From: Actinomycetota bacterium
GTDB lineage: Bacteria; Actinomycetota; Thermoleophilia; Solirubrobacterales; 70-9
Assembly: GCA_018268415.1 (NCBI GenBank)
Contig: JAFDWO010000131.1
Span: 1 to 49,750, forward strand
Direction: 5' to 3'
DNA length: 49,750 bases
A model generated the notes under the pieces. It was given only the letters and a program-made list of their open reading frames with translations, searched no databases and was not told the origin of the DNA. The position numbers and the translations under genes were made by a program. Shown piece by piece: positions 33,231 through 41,649 of the stretch (within the stretch, counting starts at the first letter, position 1; every line of letters starts with the position of its first letter).

Positions 33231-34921
33231 CAGATCTCCTCTCCCTCGTCCCACCGGCCATGGCCGGTGGTTTTTGCGTATTTGCCGATCGTGGGTGGCG
33301 AAGGACGTGCCGAAACGAGGCCCGCGCCGTCAGCGTCAGGCGGGGCCATCAGGGCATCCTCGGGCATCGCGTCGGCGGCGCGGACGCCGAACACGAGCGC
33401 CTGGCCGAGCGAGGCGCCGGTGAGGTAGGTGGCACCGGTCACCAGGCCGGCGGTGACGCTGCCGCAGGCATAGAGGCCGCGGATCGCGCGCCCGTCGGGG
33501 TCGAGGACCCGGCCTCCCTGGTCGATGACGGCACCGCCACGATGTCCGGAGGTGCCGGCGAACAGCTCGAGGCAATAGAAGGGAGCGGCCTCGACCGTGC
33601 CGATGGTCGGGTTCTCGAACTCTCCGGGCAGGGCGGCGAAAGCACGCTGGTAGGCCGTCTCCCCGCGCGCGAACTCACCGTCGACGCCGCGACGAGCGTC
33701 GACGTTGAGGCGCTCCACCTGGGTCTCGAGGCCGGTCAGGTCGATCCCGTGCGCCGCGGCCAGCGAGCCGAGGTCGGGGTGCTCGGTGAGGAACTCGTTG
33801 ACGGCGAGCCCACCCGGCATCCCGTAGGTGCGGCGATACTCGGAGTCGAAGACGAAGTACATCGGCAGGTTCGGGTTCCCCGCGGTGGCGTCGTCGTACT
33901 CGTCCCAGCCGCGGACGATGTCCTGGAAGAAGGTCTCGTTGGCGAAGCGCTCGCCGGCCGAATTGACGATCAGCGAGTGGGGATAGGTGAGCTCCTGGAA
34001 CAACAGCCGGTAGAGCGGCAGGCCTTCGTTGTCGGCATCGGGGATGCGCACCGCCGGGGTCGAGATCGTCTGATCCATCAGCGCCAGGGCGGCACCCGCC
34101 TTGGCCGCCATCACGTGGCCGTCGCCTTCGCCCGTCGGTGGCGTCTGCGGGTGGACGAGGTGGCCGCCCGGGACACAACGCATGGTCATCTTCCGATTCC
34201 ACTCGAAGCCGCCGGTATTGAGGAGGACGCCGAGGCGGGCGCGCAGAACCGTCCGGCCATCGGGCCCGTCGACCTCGACCCCCTTCACCGCGTCGCCCTC
34301 GCGGACCAGCTGCACCGCCCGGGTCTCCAGCCGATGGTCGACACCGAGCTCCAGAACCCGCAGCCAGAGGCTGCCGACGAGGGCCCGTCCGGCGGCCCAG
34401 CCCTCGCGCTCGTCGGGGAAGTGGACCGAATCGCGCACGAGTCGCATCTGCGGGCGCGCGGCCACCGCGTCCTCGAGCGCCGCGGCGACGAGGCGGGGCT
34501 GCGGCAGCACGCAACGGCCGGCGAGCTTGCCACCCAGCCGCTCGGCGAAATAGTCGGGCAGGTCGGGGTACACCATCCAGCGCAGCGGCGTCACATCCTC
34601 CACCCACTCGAGGATCCAGGCGATCTCGTCGACGTAGGCTGCCGCGAGCGCGCGGTCCCAGCGCCCCCGGGCGACCGACTCCAGGTAGGCCATCGCCTCG
34701 CTCGCCGAATCGTCGATTCCCTTCTCGCGCATCCGGTGGTTGCCGGGTGCCCAGACCACACCGCCGGAGTAGGCGGTGGCGCCGCCGACGGTCGCCGACT
34801 TCTCGACGATCAGTGGCCGCAGGCCGGCTTCACTGAGGCGAATCGCCGCCGCCAGCGAGCCGATCCCGGCGCCGACGAGCAGGGCGTCGTACTCGTGCGT
34901 CTTGATCTCCCCCGTCGCCAA
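33230..34921 (-). CDS. FAD-dependent 3-ketosteroid-delta1-dehydrogenase-like flavoprotein
   Basis: A 563-residue FAD-binding-2 family enzyme. The dinucleotide motif is LLVGAGIGSLAAAIRLSEAG, followed by VEKSATVGGATAYSGGVVWA. Late FAD contacts are GLYACGSVTAG and TGASLGQALVFGVRAAD, and EAAPFYCLELFAGTSGHRGG resembles the substrate loop of KstD/fumarate-reductase relatives. It probably desaturates a ring ketone next to a carbonyl or reduces an enone; the direction is not decidable. The start is TTG behind GGAGGG, 4 bases after ligase 3. The C-terminal ~25 residues are polar and variable. Confidence 0.87.
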   Translation of the reverse strand: MATGEIKTHEYDALLVGAGIGSLAAAIRLSEAGLRPLIVEKSATVGGATAYSGGVVWAPGNHRMREKGIDDSASEAMAYLESVARGRWDRALAAAYVDEIAWILEWVEDVTPLRWMVYPDLPDYFAERLGGKLAGRCVLPQPRLVAAALEDAVAARPQMRLVRDSVHFPDEREGWAAGRALVGSLWLRVLELGVDHRLETRAVQLVREGDAVKGVEVDGPDGRTVLRARLGVLLNTGGFEWNRKMTMRCVPGGHLVHPQTPPTGEGDGHVMAAKAGAALALMDQTISTPAVRIPDADNEGLPLYRLLFQELTYPHSLIVNSAGERFANETFFQDIVRGWDEYDDATAGNPNLPMYFVFDSEYRRTYGMPGGLAVNEFLTEHPDLGSLAAAHGIDLTGLETQVERLNVDARRGVDGEFARGETAYQRAFAALPGEFENPTIGTVEAAPFYCLELFAGTSGHRGGAVIDQGGRVLDPDGRAIRGLYACGSVTAGLVTGATYLTGASLGQALVFGVRAADAMPEDALMAPPDADGAGLVSARPSPPTIGKYAKTTGHGRWDEGEEI

Positions 34922-34925
34922 CTCC

Positions 34926-36566
34926 TCAGCCCTCCACCGCGTGGCGCTTCAGCTCGGGCTTGGCGATCTTGCCGGCGGACGTCTTCGGCAGCTCGTCGAG
35001 AAACTCGACCGATTTCGGCTTCTGGTAGGAGCCGAGATGCTCGGCCACGGCAGCGGCGATTTCGGCGGCGTCGGCGGTCGCCCCCGGCTTGAGCGCCACG
35101 TAGGCCTTCACCGACTCGCCCCAGAGCTCATCCGGGACGCCGACCACCGCCGACTCGAGCACGGCAGGGTGCCGCTGTATCGCCAGCTCGACCTGGGCCG
35201 CGTAGATGTTCTCGCCGCCCGAGATGATCATGTCCTTCGCGCGGCCGACGATGTAGAGGTAACCGTCGTCATCGAAGCGCCCGACGTCGCCGGTGCGCAG
35301 CCAGCCATCGCCATACGTCGCCTCCTCGGTGAGGTCCGGGCGGCCCAGATAGCCGATCATCGTCGCGGGAGACTTGGCGATCACCTCCCCCGCCTCGTCG
35401 CTGCCGCGCCGGATCACGTTGTCGTCGGCGTCGAGCAGCTCGACCCGGCTCAGCCAGGCGGGCCGGCCGCACGACTGCAGCCGGTGCGGGTTGATGCCGT
35501 TGATCGCATCGAGATGGTCCCGGGGCGAGAGGAAGGTGATCGCCAGCTCCTCGGTGCGCCCGTAGCACTGCAGAAGGTCACAGCCGAGGGCCTCGATCAA
35601 CTCGCGGGTCACGCTCTCGGCGGTCGGACTGCCCCCGTACTGGACGTGACGCAACGTGTCCATCCTCGGCGAGCCGGCTCCCATCGCCGCGAGCATGTTC
35701 TGGAACATCGTCGGGATCCCCATCGAGGCGGTGACGCCCTCGTCCTCGATTGCGTGCAGCACCAGGTCGGCCTTGAAGTTGACGATCACCACGGGGCAAC
35801 CGTGGGTGAGATAGTTGATCGCCAGAACGACCGGACTATGGAACATCTGGCCCATCAGCATGAACTTGTCGTCCGCGGTGACGCCCTCGCCGACCGTGTT
35901 GTTGGCCATCGCGCCGATCGCCGTGGCGTGGGTATGGACGGCGCCCTTGGAGATGCCGCTGGACCCGCCGGTGTAGACGACGATGAACGGGTCCGATCCA
36001 CCGGCGTGGCCGAACGATCCATCGCCGCCGTCACTGCCGGCGGTGACGAGCTCCTCGAACGGCGAGGCGCCTCCCTCGGCGTCCCAGCCGATCCAGGCAT
36101 CGCAGTCCACCTCACCCTGCAGGCTCGCGATCTCGCCCGCGAACTCGGCGTCGAAGAGGATCGCCTCGGGGGGCGAGGCCCGGAGGATCTCGGCCAGCTC
36201 GGGGACCGAGAGGCGCCAGTTCAACGCCTGGACGGCGATTCCCCGCAGGGCGCAGGCGAGGTAGGTCTCCATGTACTCGATCCGGTTGCGCGAGAGGACG
36301 GCGATGCTCCCCCGATAGCGGATCCCGTGCGCTCGTTCCAGGCCCGCTCCGAAGGCGATCACGCGGTCGGCGAGCTCACCGAAGGTGCGGCTGCGGCCCG
36401 AGGGGTATTCGCGCAGCGCGTTGTCGTGGGCCCGTCCGACGGCATGGCGCAACACGAGCGAGGCGACGTTCACCCGCGCCGCGATCAGCGGATTCTCGCT
36501 CGCGGCGCCGGATGCGGACCCGGCTGAGCGCGCGTCTGGCCCCCGGACCGATTGCTTCTGCGACAC
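34926..36566 (-). CDS. AMP-dependent acyl-CoA ligase (ligase 3)
   Basis: A 546-residue acyl-CoA synthetase. The P-loop is VYTGGSSGISKGAVHTH, where GSSG replaces the common GTTG. Later motifs are YGRTEELAITF, WLRTGDVGRFDDDG, GRAKDMIISGGENIYAAQVE and the Lys motif LPKTSAGKIAKPELKR. The GTG start at 36566 has GGAGGAG four bases upstream, and operator O9 is only about 20 bases further. First gene of operon F, ahead of the KstD-like flavoprotein, so its substrate may be a ring- or side-chain carboxylate. Confidence 0.93.
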   Translation of the reverse strand: MSQKQSVRGPDARSAGSASGAASENPLIAARVNVASLVLRHAVGRAHDNALREYPSGRSRTFGELADRVIAFGAGLERAHGIRYRGSIAVLSRNRIEYMETYLACALRGIAVQALNWRLSVPELAEILRASPPEAILFDAEFAGEIASLQGEVDCDAWIGWDAEGGASPFEELVTAGSDGGDGSFGHAGGSDPFIVVYTGGSSGISKGAVHTHATAIGAMANNTVGEGVTADDKFMLMGQMFHSPVVLAINYLTHGCPVVIVNFKADLVLHAIEDEGVTASMGIPTMFQNMLAAMGAGSPRMDTLRHVQYGGSPTAESVTRELIEALGCDLLQCYGRTEELAITFLSPRDHLDAINGINPHRLQSCGRPAWLSRVELLDADDNVIRRGSDEAGEVIAKSPATMIGYLGRPDLTEEATYGDGWLRTGDVGRFDDDGYLYIVGRAKDMIISGGENIYAAQVELAIQRHPAVLESAVVGVPDELWGESVKAYVALKPGATADAAEIAAAVAEHLGSYQKPKSVEFLDELPKTSAGKIAKPELKRHAVEG

Positions 36567-36587
36567 GATTCTCCTCCAGAATTTCTT

Positions 36588-36605
36588 TGAACGACCGGTT
36601 GGTTG
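36588..36605 (+). promoter_or_regulatory. TetR-operator-like site O9 (operon F)
   Basis: TGAACGACC|GGTTGGTTG lies between the ligase 3 start and a TATTAT -10-like box (36614-36609, minus strand). No good -35 was seen. The rest of the 36606-36721 gap shows nothing else. Confidence 0.72.
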
Positions 36606-36721
36606 AAGATAATAGCCGCTACAAACGCCGTCGGCCAGTCATCACCGCTCGCAGACCGCGAAAACGGCTTGACTACTTCGTCCCAGGTCGCCGGAGATCG
36701 GCGAGAGGAGTTCGCCGTCGA

Positions 36722-37417
36722 CTACGGCGCGACGCTGCGGCCGCCGCAGACGTAGATCACCTGGCCGGTGATGTAGGACGCCGCCTCGGAGGCGAGGAAG
36801 GCGACCACGCCCGCGACATCGTCCGGGCTACCGATCCGCCCGGCGGGGATCTTCGCGATCAGCTTGTCGAGCACCTCGGGCGGCATCGCCTGGGTCATCG
36901 GCGTGTCGACGAGACTCGGCGCGACGGCATTGACGCGGACCCGCGGCGCCCAGTGCTGGGCGAGCGAGCGGCCGAAGCCGACCAGCCCCGCCTTCGAGGC
37001 CGAGTAGTTGGCCTGGCCGAAGTTGCCGAGCGAGGCGCGCGAGCTCATGTTGACCACGGCGGCCCCGTCGACGAAGTGGTCCTCGAGCGCCAGGGTGAGC
37101 CGGATCGCGGCGACCAGGTTGATCTCGATCACCGCCCGGAAGGCCCCCTCCTCCATCTTCGTCGCCCGCGCGTCCCGGGTGATGCCGGCGTTGTTGACCA
37201 GCACCGCCACCTCTCCCCCGGCCGCCTCGACCACGGCGGCAACCCCCTCGGCCTTGGTCAGGTCGGCGACGACGGCGCGGGCACCCTGCGCCGCCGCGAC
37301 CACCTCGACCCCGGGATCGAGGTCGACCAGCAGCAGCTCGTGGCCCGCCTCGGCGAGGCGCTCGGCCATGCGACCGCCGAGGCCGCCGGCGGCGCCGGTG
37401 ACGATCGCCGTGCTCAC
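36722..37417 (-). CDS. Short-chain dehydrogenase/reductase 2
   Basis: A 231-residue SDR with IVTGAAGGLGGRMAERLAEA at the N-terminus, NNAGITRD, the Ser in MSSRAS, YSASKAGLVGFGRSLAQ with catalytic Tyr and Lys, and a terminal YITGQVIYVCGGRSV. Likely a hydroxyacyl-CoA or ring-alcohol dehydrogenase. The GTG start overlaps the preceding stop by 4 bases (GTGA), coupling it to the degenerate SDR-like protein just upstream. Last gene of operon G. Confidence 0.92.
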   Translation of the reverse strand: MSTAIVTGAAGGLGGRMAERLAEAGHELLLVDLDPGVEVVAAAQGARAVVADLTKAEGVAAVVEAAGGEVAVLVNNAGITRDARATKMEEGAFRAVIEINLVAAIRLTLALEDHFVDGAAVVNMSSRASLGNFGQANYSASKAGLVGFGRSLAQHWAPRVRVNAVAPSLVDTPMTQAMPPEVLDKLIAKIPAGRIGSPDDVAGVVAFLASEAASYITGQVIYVCGGRSVAP

Positions 37418-37788
37418 GCGACCACTTTCCCGAGGTTGGCCCCGCCGACCTGCAGCAGCTGGCCGGTGAGCGAGGAGCCGGCCAGGACGGCGACGGTCTC
37501 CTCGACCGCCTCGTCGTCGCCCTCGCCACCGGCGACGACGTTGATCCGCCAACCCGGCTTGGCGCCCTCGATGCCGAGCGTGCGGACCATGCCGAGGATC
37601 CCGGTGGCGAGCGCCGCGTCGACCGGCGTGCCCTGTCCCTCCAGGTCGGCGGCGCGGAGAACGGCGACCACCGGGCTGCCGCCTTCCAGGGCGGCGCGCG
37701 CCTGCGTGAACGCGTCGGTGAGCGCCACGGCCAGCGCGTCGAGATCTTCGCCCGGCATCGCCGGTCGCAGGACCACCTGGTCGGCCAT
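37414..37788 (-). CDS. Short SDR-like protein lacking cofactor and catalytic motifs
   Basis: A 124-residue protein that resembles only the second half of an SDR. AALATGILGMVRTLGIEGAK matches the active-site helix but has no Tyr/Lys, WRINVVAG matches RVNAVAPG, and SSLTGQLLQVGGANLGKVV matches the end. There is no Gly-rich nucleotide motif. It may be a structural partner of SDR 2 or a decaying gene that is still translated. Coupling is tight on both sides: TGATG upstream and a 4-base overlap downstream. Confidence 0.6.
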   Translation of the reverse strand: MADQVVLRPAMPGEDLDALAVALTDAFTQARAALEGGSPVVAVLRAADLEGQGTPVDAALATGILGMVRTLGIEGAKPGWRINVVAGGEGDDEAVEETVAVLAGSSLTGQLLQVGGANLGKVVA

Positions 37789-37844
37789 CACGCCTCCATT
37801 CTCTCGATCGCGACGGCGATCCCCTGGCCGACCGCTTCGCTCAT
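37788..37844 (-). pseudogene. 18-codon remnant of a thiolase C-terminus
   Basis: An ATG at 37844 behind AAGGAGGCAGG opens a frame encoding MSEAVGQGIAVAIERMEA. The segment GQGIAVAIER is the characteristic end of thiolases. The frame begins inside an ATGA overlap with the MaoC stop and ends in a TGATG overlap with the next gene. The simplest reading is that a full thiolase gene once stood here and lost its body by an in-frame deletion, leaving start, tail and coupling signals. It may now only relay ribosomes. A coincidental match cannot be excluded. Confidence 0.5.
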
Positions 37845-38332
37845 CCTGCCTCCTTGGAAGCCACCAACGACACCAGCTCGCCGCTCTGGACGGTCTCACC
37901 GTCCTGGTTGACGACGTCGACACGCTGGATCACAACGCCTTGGTCGGACCGTTTCGTCGCGCGCGCCTCGATCACCGTGGTGACGACGACGATCGTGTCG
38001 CCGAAGAAGACCGGCGCGAGGAATTTCCACGAGCGGTATTCGAGCAGCGCCCGCAGGCTGCCGCGAAAGATCGGCATCTGCTGACGCAGCCCCGAGGCGA
38101 TCGCGAGCACCAGGTTGCCGTGCGCGATCCGCGCTCCGTAGGTCAGTTCCTCGACGAAGACCTGGTCGACGTGGAGCGGGTTGAAATCGCCGGAGACGCC
38201 GGCGAAGGCGACCACGTCGGCCTCGGTGATCGTGCGCCGCGGCGAGACCCAGCGGGCACCGACCGGCATGTCCTCGAAGTAGAGCCGGCCGAAGACGTCG
38301 GGCTCCGGCGCCGCCGTCGCCTCCTCAGGCAT
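37841..38332 (-). CDS. MaoC-like enoyl-CoA hydratase
   Basis: A 163-residue single hot-dog hydratase. The hydratase-2 motif is GDFNPLHVDQVFVEE followed by YGARIAHGNLVLAI. The Asp and His of DFNPLH are the expected catalytic pair. It would add water to an enoyl-CoA after the acyl-CoA dehydrogenase step. ATG at 38332 (MPEEAT) gives an 8-base overlap with the dehydrogenase gene upstream. In the mycobacterial igr operon a MaoC and a DUF35 protein form the hydratase; here the DUF35 protein is a separate gene (44030). Confidence 0.9.
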   Translation of the reverse strand: MPEEATAAPEPDVFGRLYFEDMPVGARWVSPRRTITEADVVAFAGVSGDFNPLHVDQVFVEELTYGARIAHGNLVLAIASGLRQQMPIFRGSLRALLEYRSWKFLAPVFFGDTIVVVTTVIEARATKRSDQGVVIQRVDVVNQDGETVQSGELVSLVASKEAG

Positions 38333-39449
38333 CGAGGGCCTCCGCGATCCGGCCACGGTGGGTCAGCGGCGTGCCCAGGGTCGGCACCCCGACCAGCGCC
38401 CGCTTGTAATAGAGGCCGATGTCGTGCTCCTCGGTGAAGCCGATGCCGCCGTGCAGCTGGACCGCTTCGGCGGTGGTGTGCGCATAGGAGTCGGAGGCGC
38501 TGCTCTTCGCGGCGGCGACCACCATCGGCACCGCGTCCCCGGCCCCGGACTCGACCGCGTCGGCCGCGCCGTAGACCGCCTCGCGGGCGCCGTCGACGCT
38601 CACGTGCAGGTCCGCCAGCCGGTGCTTCAGTGCCTGGAAGCGACCGATCGGACCGCCGAACTGCTCGCGCTCCTCCATGTAGGCGACGGTCATCTCGATC
38701 GCCCGACGGGCCCCGCCGACCATCTCGGCGGCGATCGCCACCGCACCGCGGTCGAGGACCTCGAGGAGCGCCTCCTCGGTCCGCTCGCCGCGGTCGAGCC
38801 GCGTTGCCGCGGCGCCCTCGAAGCGGACCGTTGCCGTGCGGCGGGTCTCGTCGATGGTCGGCGCATTCCCGCGCTCGACCCCGGCGGCACCCGGCTCGAC
38901 GGCGAAGAGACCGGCGCCGGCACCCCCGGTCCGGGCGGCCACGATTAGCTGCTGCGCGCTCAGCCCGTCGAGGACGAGGCCGCCGTCGCCGCTCAGAGCC
39001 CAGGCACCTTCGGCCTCGGTCGCGACGACCTCGCCGACCGGATCGGGCCCGCCGAGCAGGTCACCGCCCGCCACCAAGGTCGCCCGCACCGAGCCGTCGG
39101 CCACCGCGGCCAGCGCCGCGGCGCCGAGCTCCGCGTCGGCGACGAGCAGCAGGGCGTCGGCGGCCAGCACCGCGGAGGAAAGGAACGGCCCGGAGTAGAG
39201 CACCCGGCCCATCTCCTCGAGCAGCAGGCAGCGCTCGATCGTCGTGTAGCCGGCGCCGCCGCGCTCCTCGGGGATCGCGATCGCGGTCCAGCCGAGGTCG
39301 GCGATCTCGGTCCAGGCGTCCTGCTCGAAACCGTCGTCGGTGGTCATCAGGTCCCGCACCTTGTCGGAGGGAAAGCGGGACTCGAGGAAGCTGCGGGCGA
39401 CGCCGCGGATCTCCTCCTGTTCGCTGCTCAGCTTGACCGTGGTCGTCAT
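38325..39449 (-). CDS. Acyl-CoA dehydrogenase 2 (ChsE/FadE-like)
   Basis: A 374-residue acyl-CoA dehydrogenase: DLGWTAIAIPEERGGAGYTT, YMEEREQFGGPIGRFQALKH and AVQLHGGIGFTEEHDIGLYY. The middle beta domain is Ala/Gly-rich and divergent. It is probably the partner subunit of dehydrogenase 1 (40456) in an alpha2beta2 enzyme, as in steroid side-chain FadE pairs. Which subunit carries the catalytic Glu was not resolved. A 4-base ATGA overlap couples it to the LLM gene upstream. Confidence 0.9.
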   Translation of the reverse strand: MTTTVKLSSEQEEIRGVARSFLESRFPSDKVRDLMTTDDGFEQDAWTEIADLGWTAIAIPEERGGAGYTTIERCLLLEEMGRVLYSGPFLSSAVLAADALLLVADAELGAAALAAVADGSVRATLVAGGDLLGGPDPVGEVVATEAEGAWALSGDGGLVLDGLSAQQLIVAARTGGAGAGLFAVEPGAAGVERGNAPTIDETRRTATVRFEGAAATRLDRGERTEEALLEVLDRGAVAIAAEMVGGARRAIEMTVAYMEEREQFGGPIGRFQALKHRLADLHVSVDGAREAVYGAADAVESGAGDAVPMVVAAAKSSASDSYAHTTAEAVQLHGGIGFTEEHDIGLYYKRALVGVPTLGTPLTHRGRIAEALDA

Positions 39450-40459
39450 TTGCTCACCTCGGAGTCGGCGCCGAGCACGTCGGCGATCTGTTCGCAGTTG
39501 GAGATCAGCTCGGCGCTGGAGACATCGGCGCCGGCGGTCTGGAAGACGAGCTCGCTGACGCCGCTCTCGCGCAGCTCCGCTTCCAACGCCGCCGCCTTGC
39601 GGCGAGCGACCTCAGGGGTGCCGGCGATCGTCAGCTCGTCGACCACCGCGTCGGGGATCAGGCCGGACAGCTCGCCCCAGGCCGCCTTGCGCCCGGAGGC
39701 GTCGAACCCCTCGCGGATCGCGTCGGCCACCGACTCCCAGTCGGTGGCCGCGGTGACGGTCTTGTAGCTCGGGGTCGAGAGATAAAAGGCGAGCTGGCGA
39801 CGGGCCATCTCGCGCGCCCGCTCCTCGTCCTCGTCGATCGCCGTGATGCACCAGGCGGCGACCTCGAAGGGGGCATCGTCGGTGCGCCTGGCGAAGCCTT
39901 CGCGGAGCGCGGGGAGGACCCGCTCGTTGAGGTGCACGCGGCTCAGCGCCAGCGCGTGGAGCAGCGCCCCGTCACAGCTGCGGGCGACGGCACGGGTCAT
40001 CGCCGGGTTCAGCGCCGCGGCGTAGACCGGCGGCGGGACCGCCAGTTCGGGGTCTCGCCCCCAGGCCTCCCGCAGCGCCTCGGCGTACGCGGCGATGCGC
40101 GGTGCCGGCGGTTCGAACTCGGCCCCGTACCAGCGCCGCACGCCGCGGGTGCCGGAGCTGATCCCGAGACCGAAGCGGCCGGCGGAGAGTCGCTGGACGT
40201 CGCCCGCCAGGGCCGCCATCCCCAGCGGCGCCCGCGAGAAGGCGTAGGCGATCCCGGTGGCGACACCGATCCGTTCGGTGGCCAGCGCGACGTAGAGCGC
40301 CCGGGCGACCGCGTCGCGGCCGACGTACTCGGTCGTCCACACCCGGTCGAGCCCCGACGCCTCGGCCCGCCGGGCGAGGTCGGCGAGCGGCTCGAGCTCG
40401 TCGGTGGCGAAGACGACGCTGCGGCGCAGCGGCCCCACCTGGGCGGGCAGGTCGGTCAT
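39446..40459 (-). CDS. Luciferase-like (LLM/F420-type) oxidoreductase 2
   Basis: A 337-residue LLM-family protein: SVVFATDELEPLADLARRAE, LDRVWTTEYVGRDAVARAL, GIAYAFSRAPLGMAALAGDV and GRFGLGISSGTRGVRRWYGA. The short length and pattern fit the F420-dependent branch better than the FMN luciferases. It lies between the two acyl-CoA dehydrogenase genes with ATGA overlaps on both sides, so it probably acts on the same CoA or carbonyl intermediate. Cofactor and reaction are inferred. Confidence 0.87.
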   Translation of the reverse strand: MTDLPAQVGPLRRSVVFATDELEPLADLARRAEASGLDRVWTTEYVGRDAVARALYVALATERIGVATGIAYAFSRAPLGMAALAGDVQRLSAGRFGLGISSGTRGVRRWYGAEFEPPAPRIAAYAEALREAWGRDPELAVPPPVYAAALNPAMTRAVARSCDGALLHALALSRVHLNERVLPALREGFARRTDDAPFEVAAWCITAIDEDEERAREMARRQLAFYLSTPSYKTVTAATDWESVADAIREGFDASGRKAAWGELSGLIPDAVVDELTIAGTPEVARRKAAALEAELRESGVSELVFQTAGADVSSAELISNCEQIADVLGADSEVSK

Positions 40460-41649
40460 CGCGGCAGCCCGAGGATCCGCTCGGCGATGATGTTGCGCTG
40501 GATCTCGCTGGTGCCGGAGTGGATCGTCCCGGCCCGCGCCGCGAGCAGCTCGTGCGAGGGCTCGGTGTGGAGCAGCAGCCCGGCGGCGCCGTGGACCTCG
40601 GAGCCGAGTTCGCCGATCTCGCGCTCGAGCTCGCCCCAGAACAGGTTCACGACCGAGCCTTCCATGCCGATCTGTTCGCCGCTCTCCTGGCGCACGGCCA
40701 CGCGGAGGTTGAAGCGACGCAGCTGTTGGCAACGGACCCAGAGTCCGGCGAGCCGCAGGCGCGCCTGCTGGGCGCCGGCGGGGTCGAGGCTTCCGGCAGC
40801 CGCTCCCTCGCGCAGGGTCGCGGCGATCTCGTGCAGGCGCACCAGCATCCGCGAGTGGTCGGTGAAGCCCTGGTCGCCGCGCTCGAACTGGAAGAGCACC
40901 ATCGCCGTCGTCCACCCGTCGTCGACGCCGCCGACGGCCCACTCCGCCGGACAGCGGGCGCCGTCGAAGAAGACCTCGCAGAACTCGGGGTCGCCGCTGA
41001 TCTGTTCGATCGGCCGTACCGTGACGCCGGGCTGGTCGACCGGGCAGATCAGCAGGGTCAGGCCGCGGTGCCGTTCGCTCTCCGGGTCGGTGCGACAGAG
41101 GACGAAGCAGTAGTCCGAGTACTGCGCCCAGGTGGTCCAGATCTTCTGCCCGTCGATCACCCACTCGTCGCCGTCGCGCTTCGCGCGGGCGCGGATCGCA
41201 GCCAGGTCGGAGCCCGCGTTCGGCTCCGAGAAGCCCTGGCTGAAGATCTCCTCGGCGGAGAGCATCACCGGCAGGAAGCGCGACTTCAGCTCCTCCGAGC
41301 CGACCTGGATCAGGGTCGGGCCGAGCAGCGAGATTCCCGGCGTGTTGGCGATGTAGGGGGCGCGGGCGAGCGCCAGCTCCTCGTAGTACATGAACTGGTG
41401 GAGCGGCCCGGCGCCGCGGCCGCCGTACTCCTCCGGCCAGGCGGGGCCGGCCCAGCCCCCTTCGAAGAGGGTGCGCTGCCAGGCCCGCCGCAGGGCGAAC
41501 TTCTCGTCCTGGTCGAGCGGCTCCGGCCGGGCCGGGCTGTTGGCCGCCAGCCAGTCGCGGAACTCGCGCCGGAACGGGTGATCGTCGGGCGCGGCCGAGA
41601 TCTCGGGCCCGAGAACGCTGCTGGGAAGGGTCTTGGTCGTCGTGCTCAT
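40456..41649 (-). CDS. Acyl-CoA dehydrogenase 1 (ChsE/FadE-like)
   Basis: A 397-residue acyl-CoA dehydrogenase with FAD contacts FSQGFSEPNAGSDLAAIRAR and VIDGQKIWTTWAQYSDYCFV, and terminal HSGTSEIQRNIIAERILGL. It should catalyse alpha,beta-desaturation of an acyl-CoA, likely as a heterotetramer with dehydrogenase 2. The ATG overlaps the cyclase stop by 4 bases (ATGA). Electron transfer flavoprotein genes are not in the window. Confidence 0.93.
   Translation of the reverse strand: MSTTTKTLPSSVLGPEISAAPDDHPFRREFRDWLAANSPARPEPLDQDEKFALRRAWQRTLFEGGWAGPAWPEEYGGRGAGPLHQFMYYEELALARAPYIANTPGISLLGPTLIQVGSEELKSRFLPVMLSAEEIFSQGFSEPNAGSDLAAIRARAKRDGDEWVIDGQKIWTTWAQYSDYCFVLCRTDPESERHRGLTLLICPVDQPGVTVRPIEQISGDPEFCEVFFDGARCPAEWAVGGVDDGWTTAMVLFQFERGDQGFTDHSRMLVRLHEIAATLREGAAAGSLDPAGAQQARLRLAGLWVRCQQLRRFNLRVAVRQESGEQIGMEGSVVNLFWGELEREIGELGSEVHGAAGLLLHTEPSHELLAARAGTIHSGTSEIQRNIIAERILGLPR

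Noticed and set aside
36605..36721. Terminator or small RNA between operons G and F
   Set aside because: No stem followed by a U-run and no conserved RNA motif was found.
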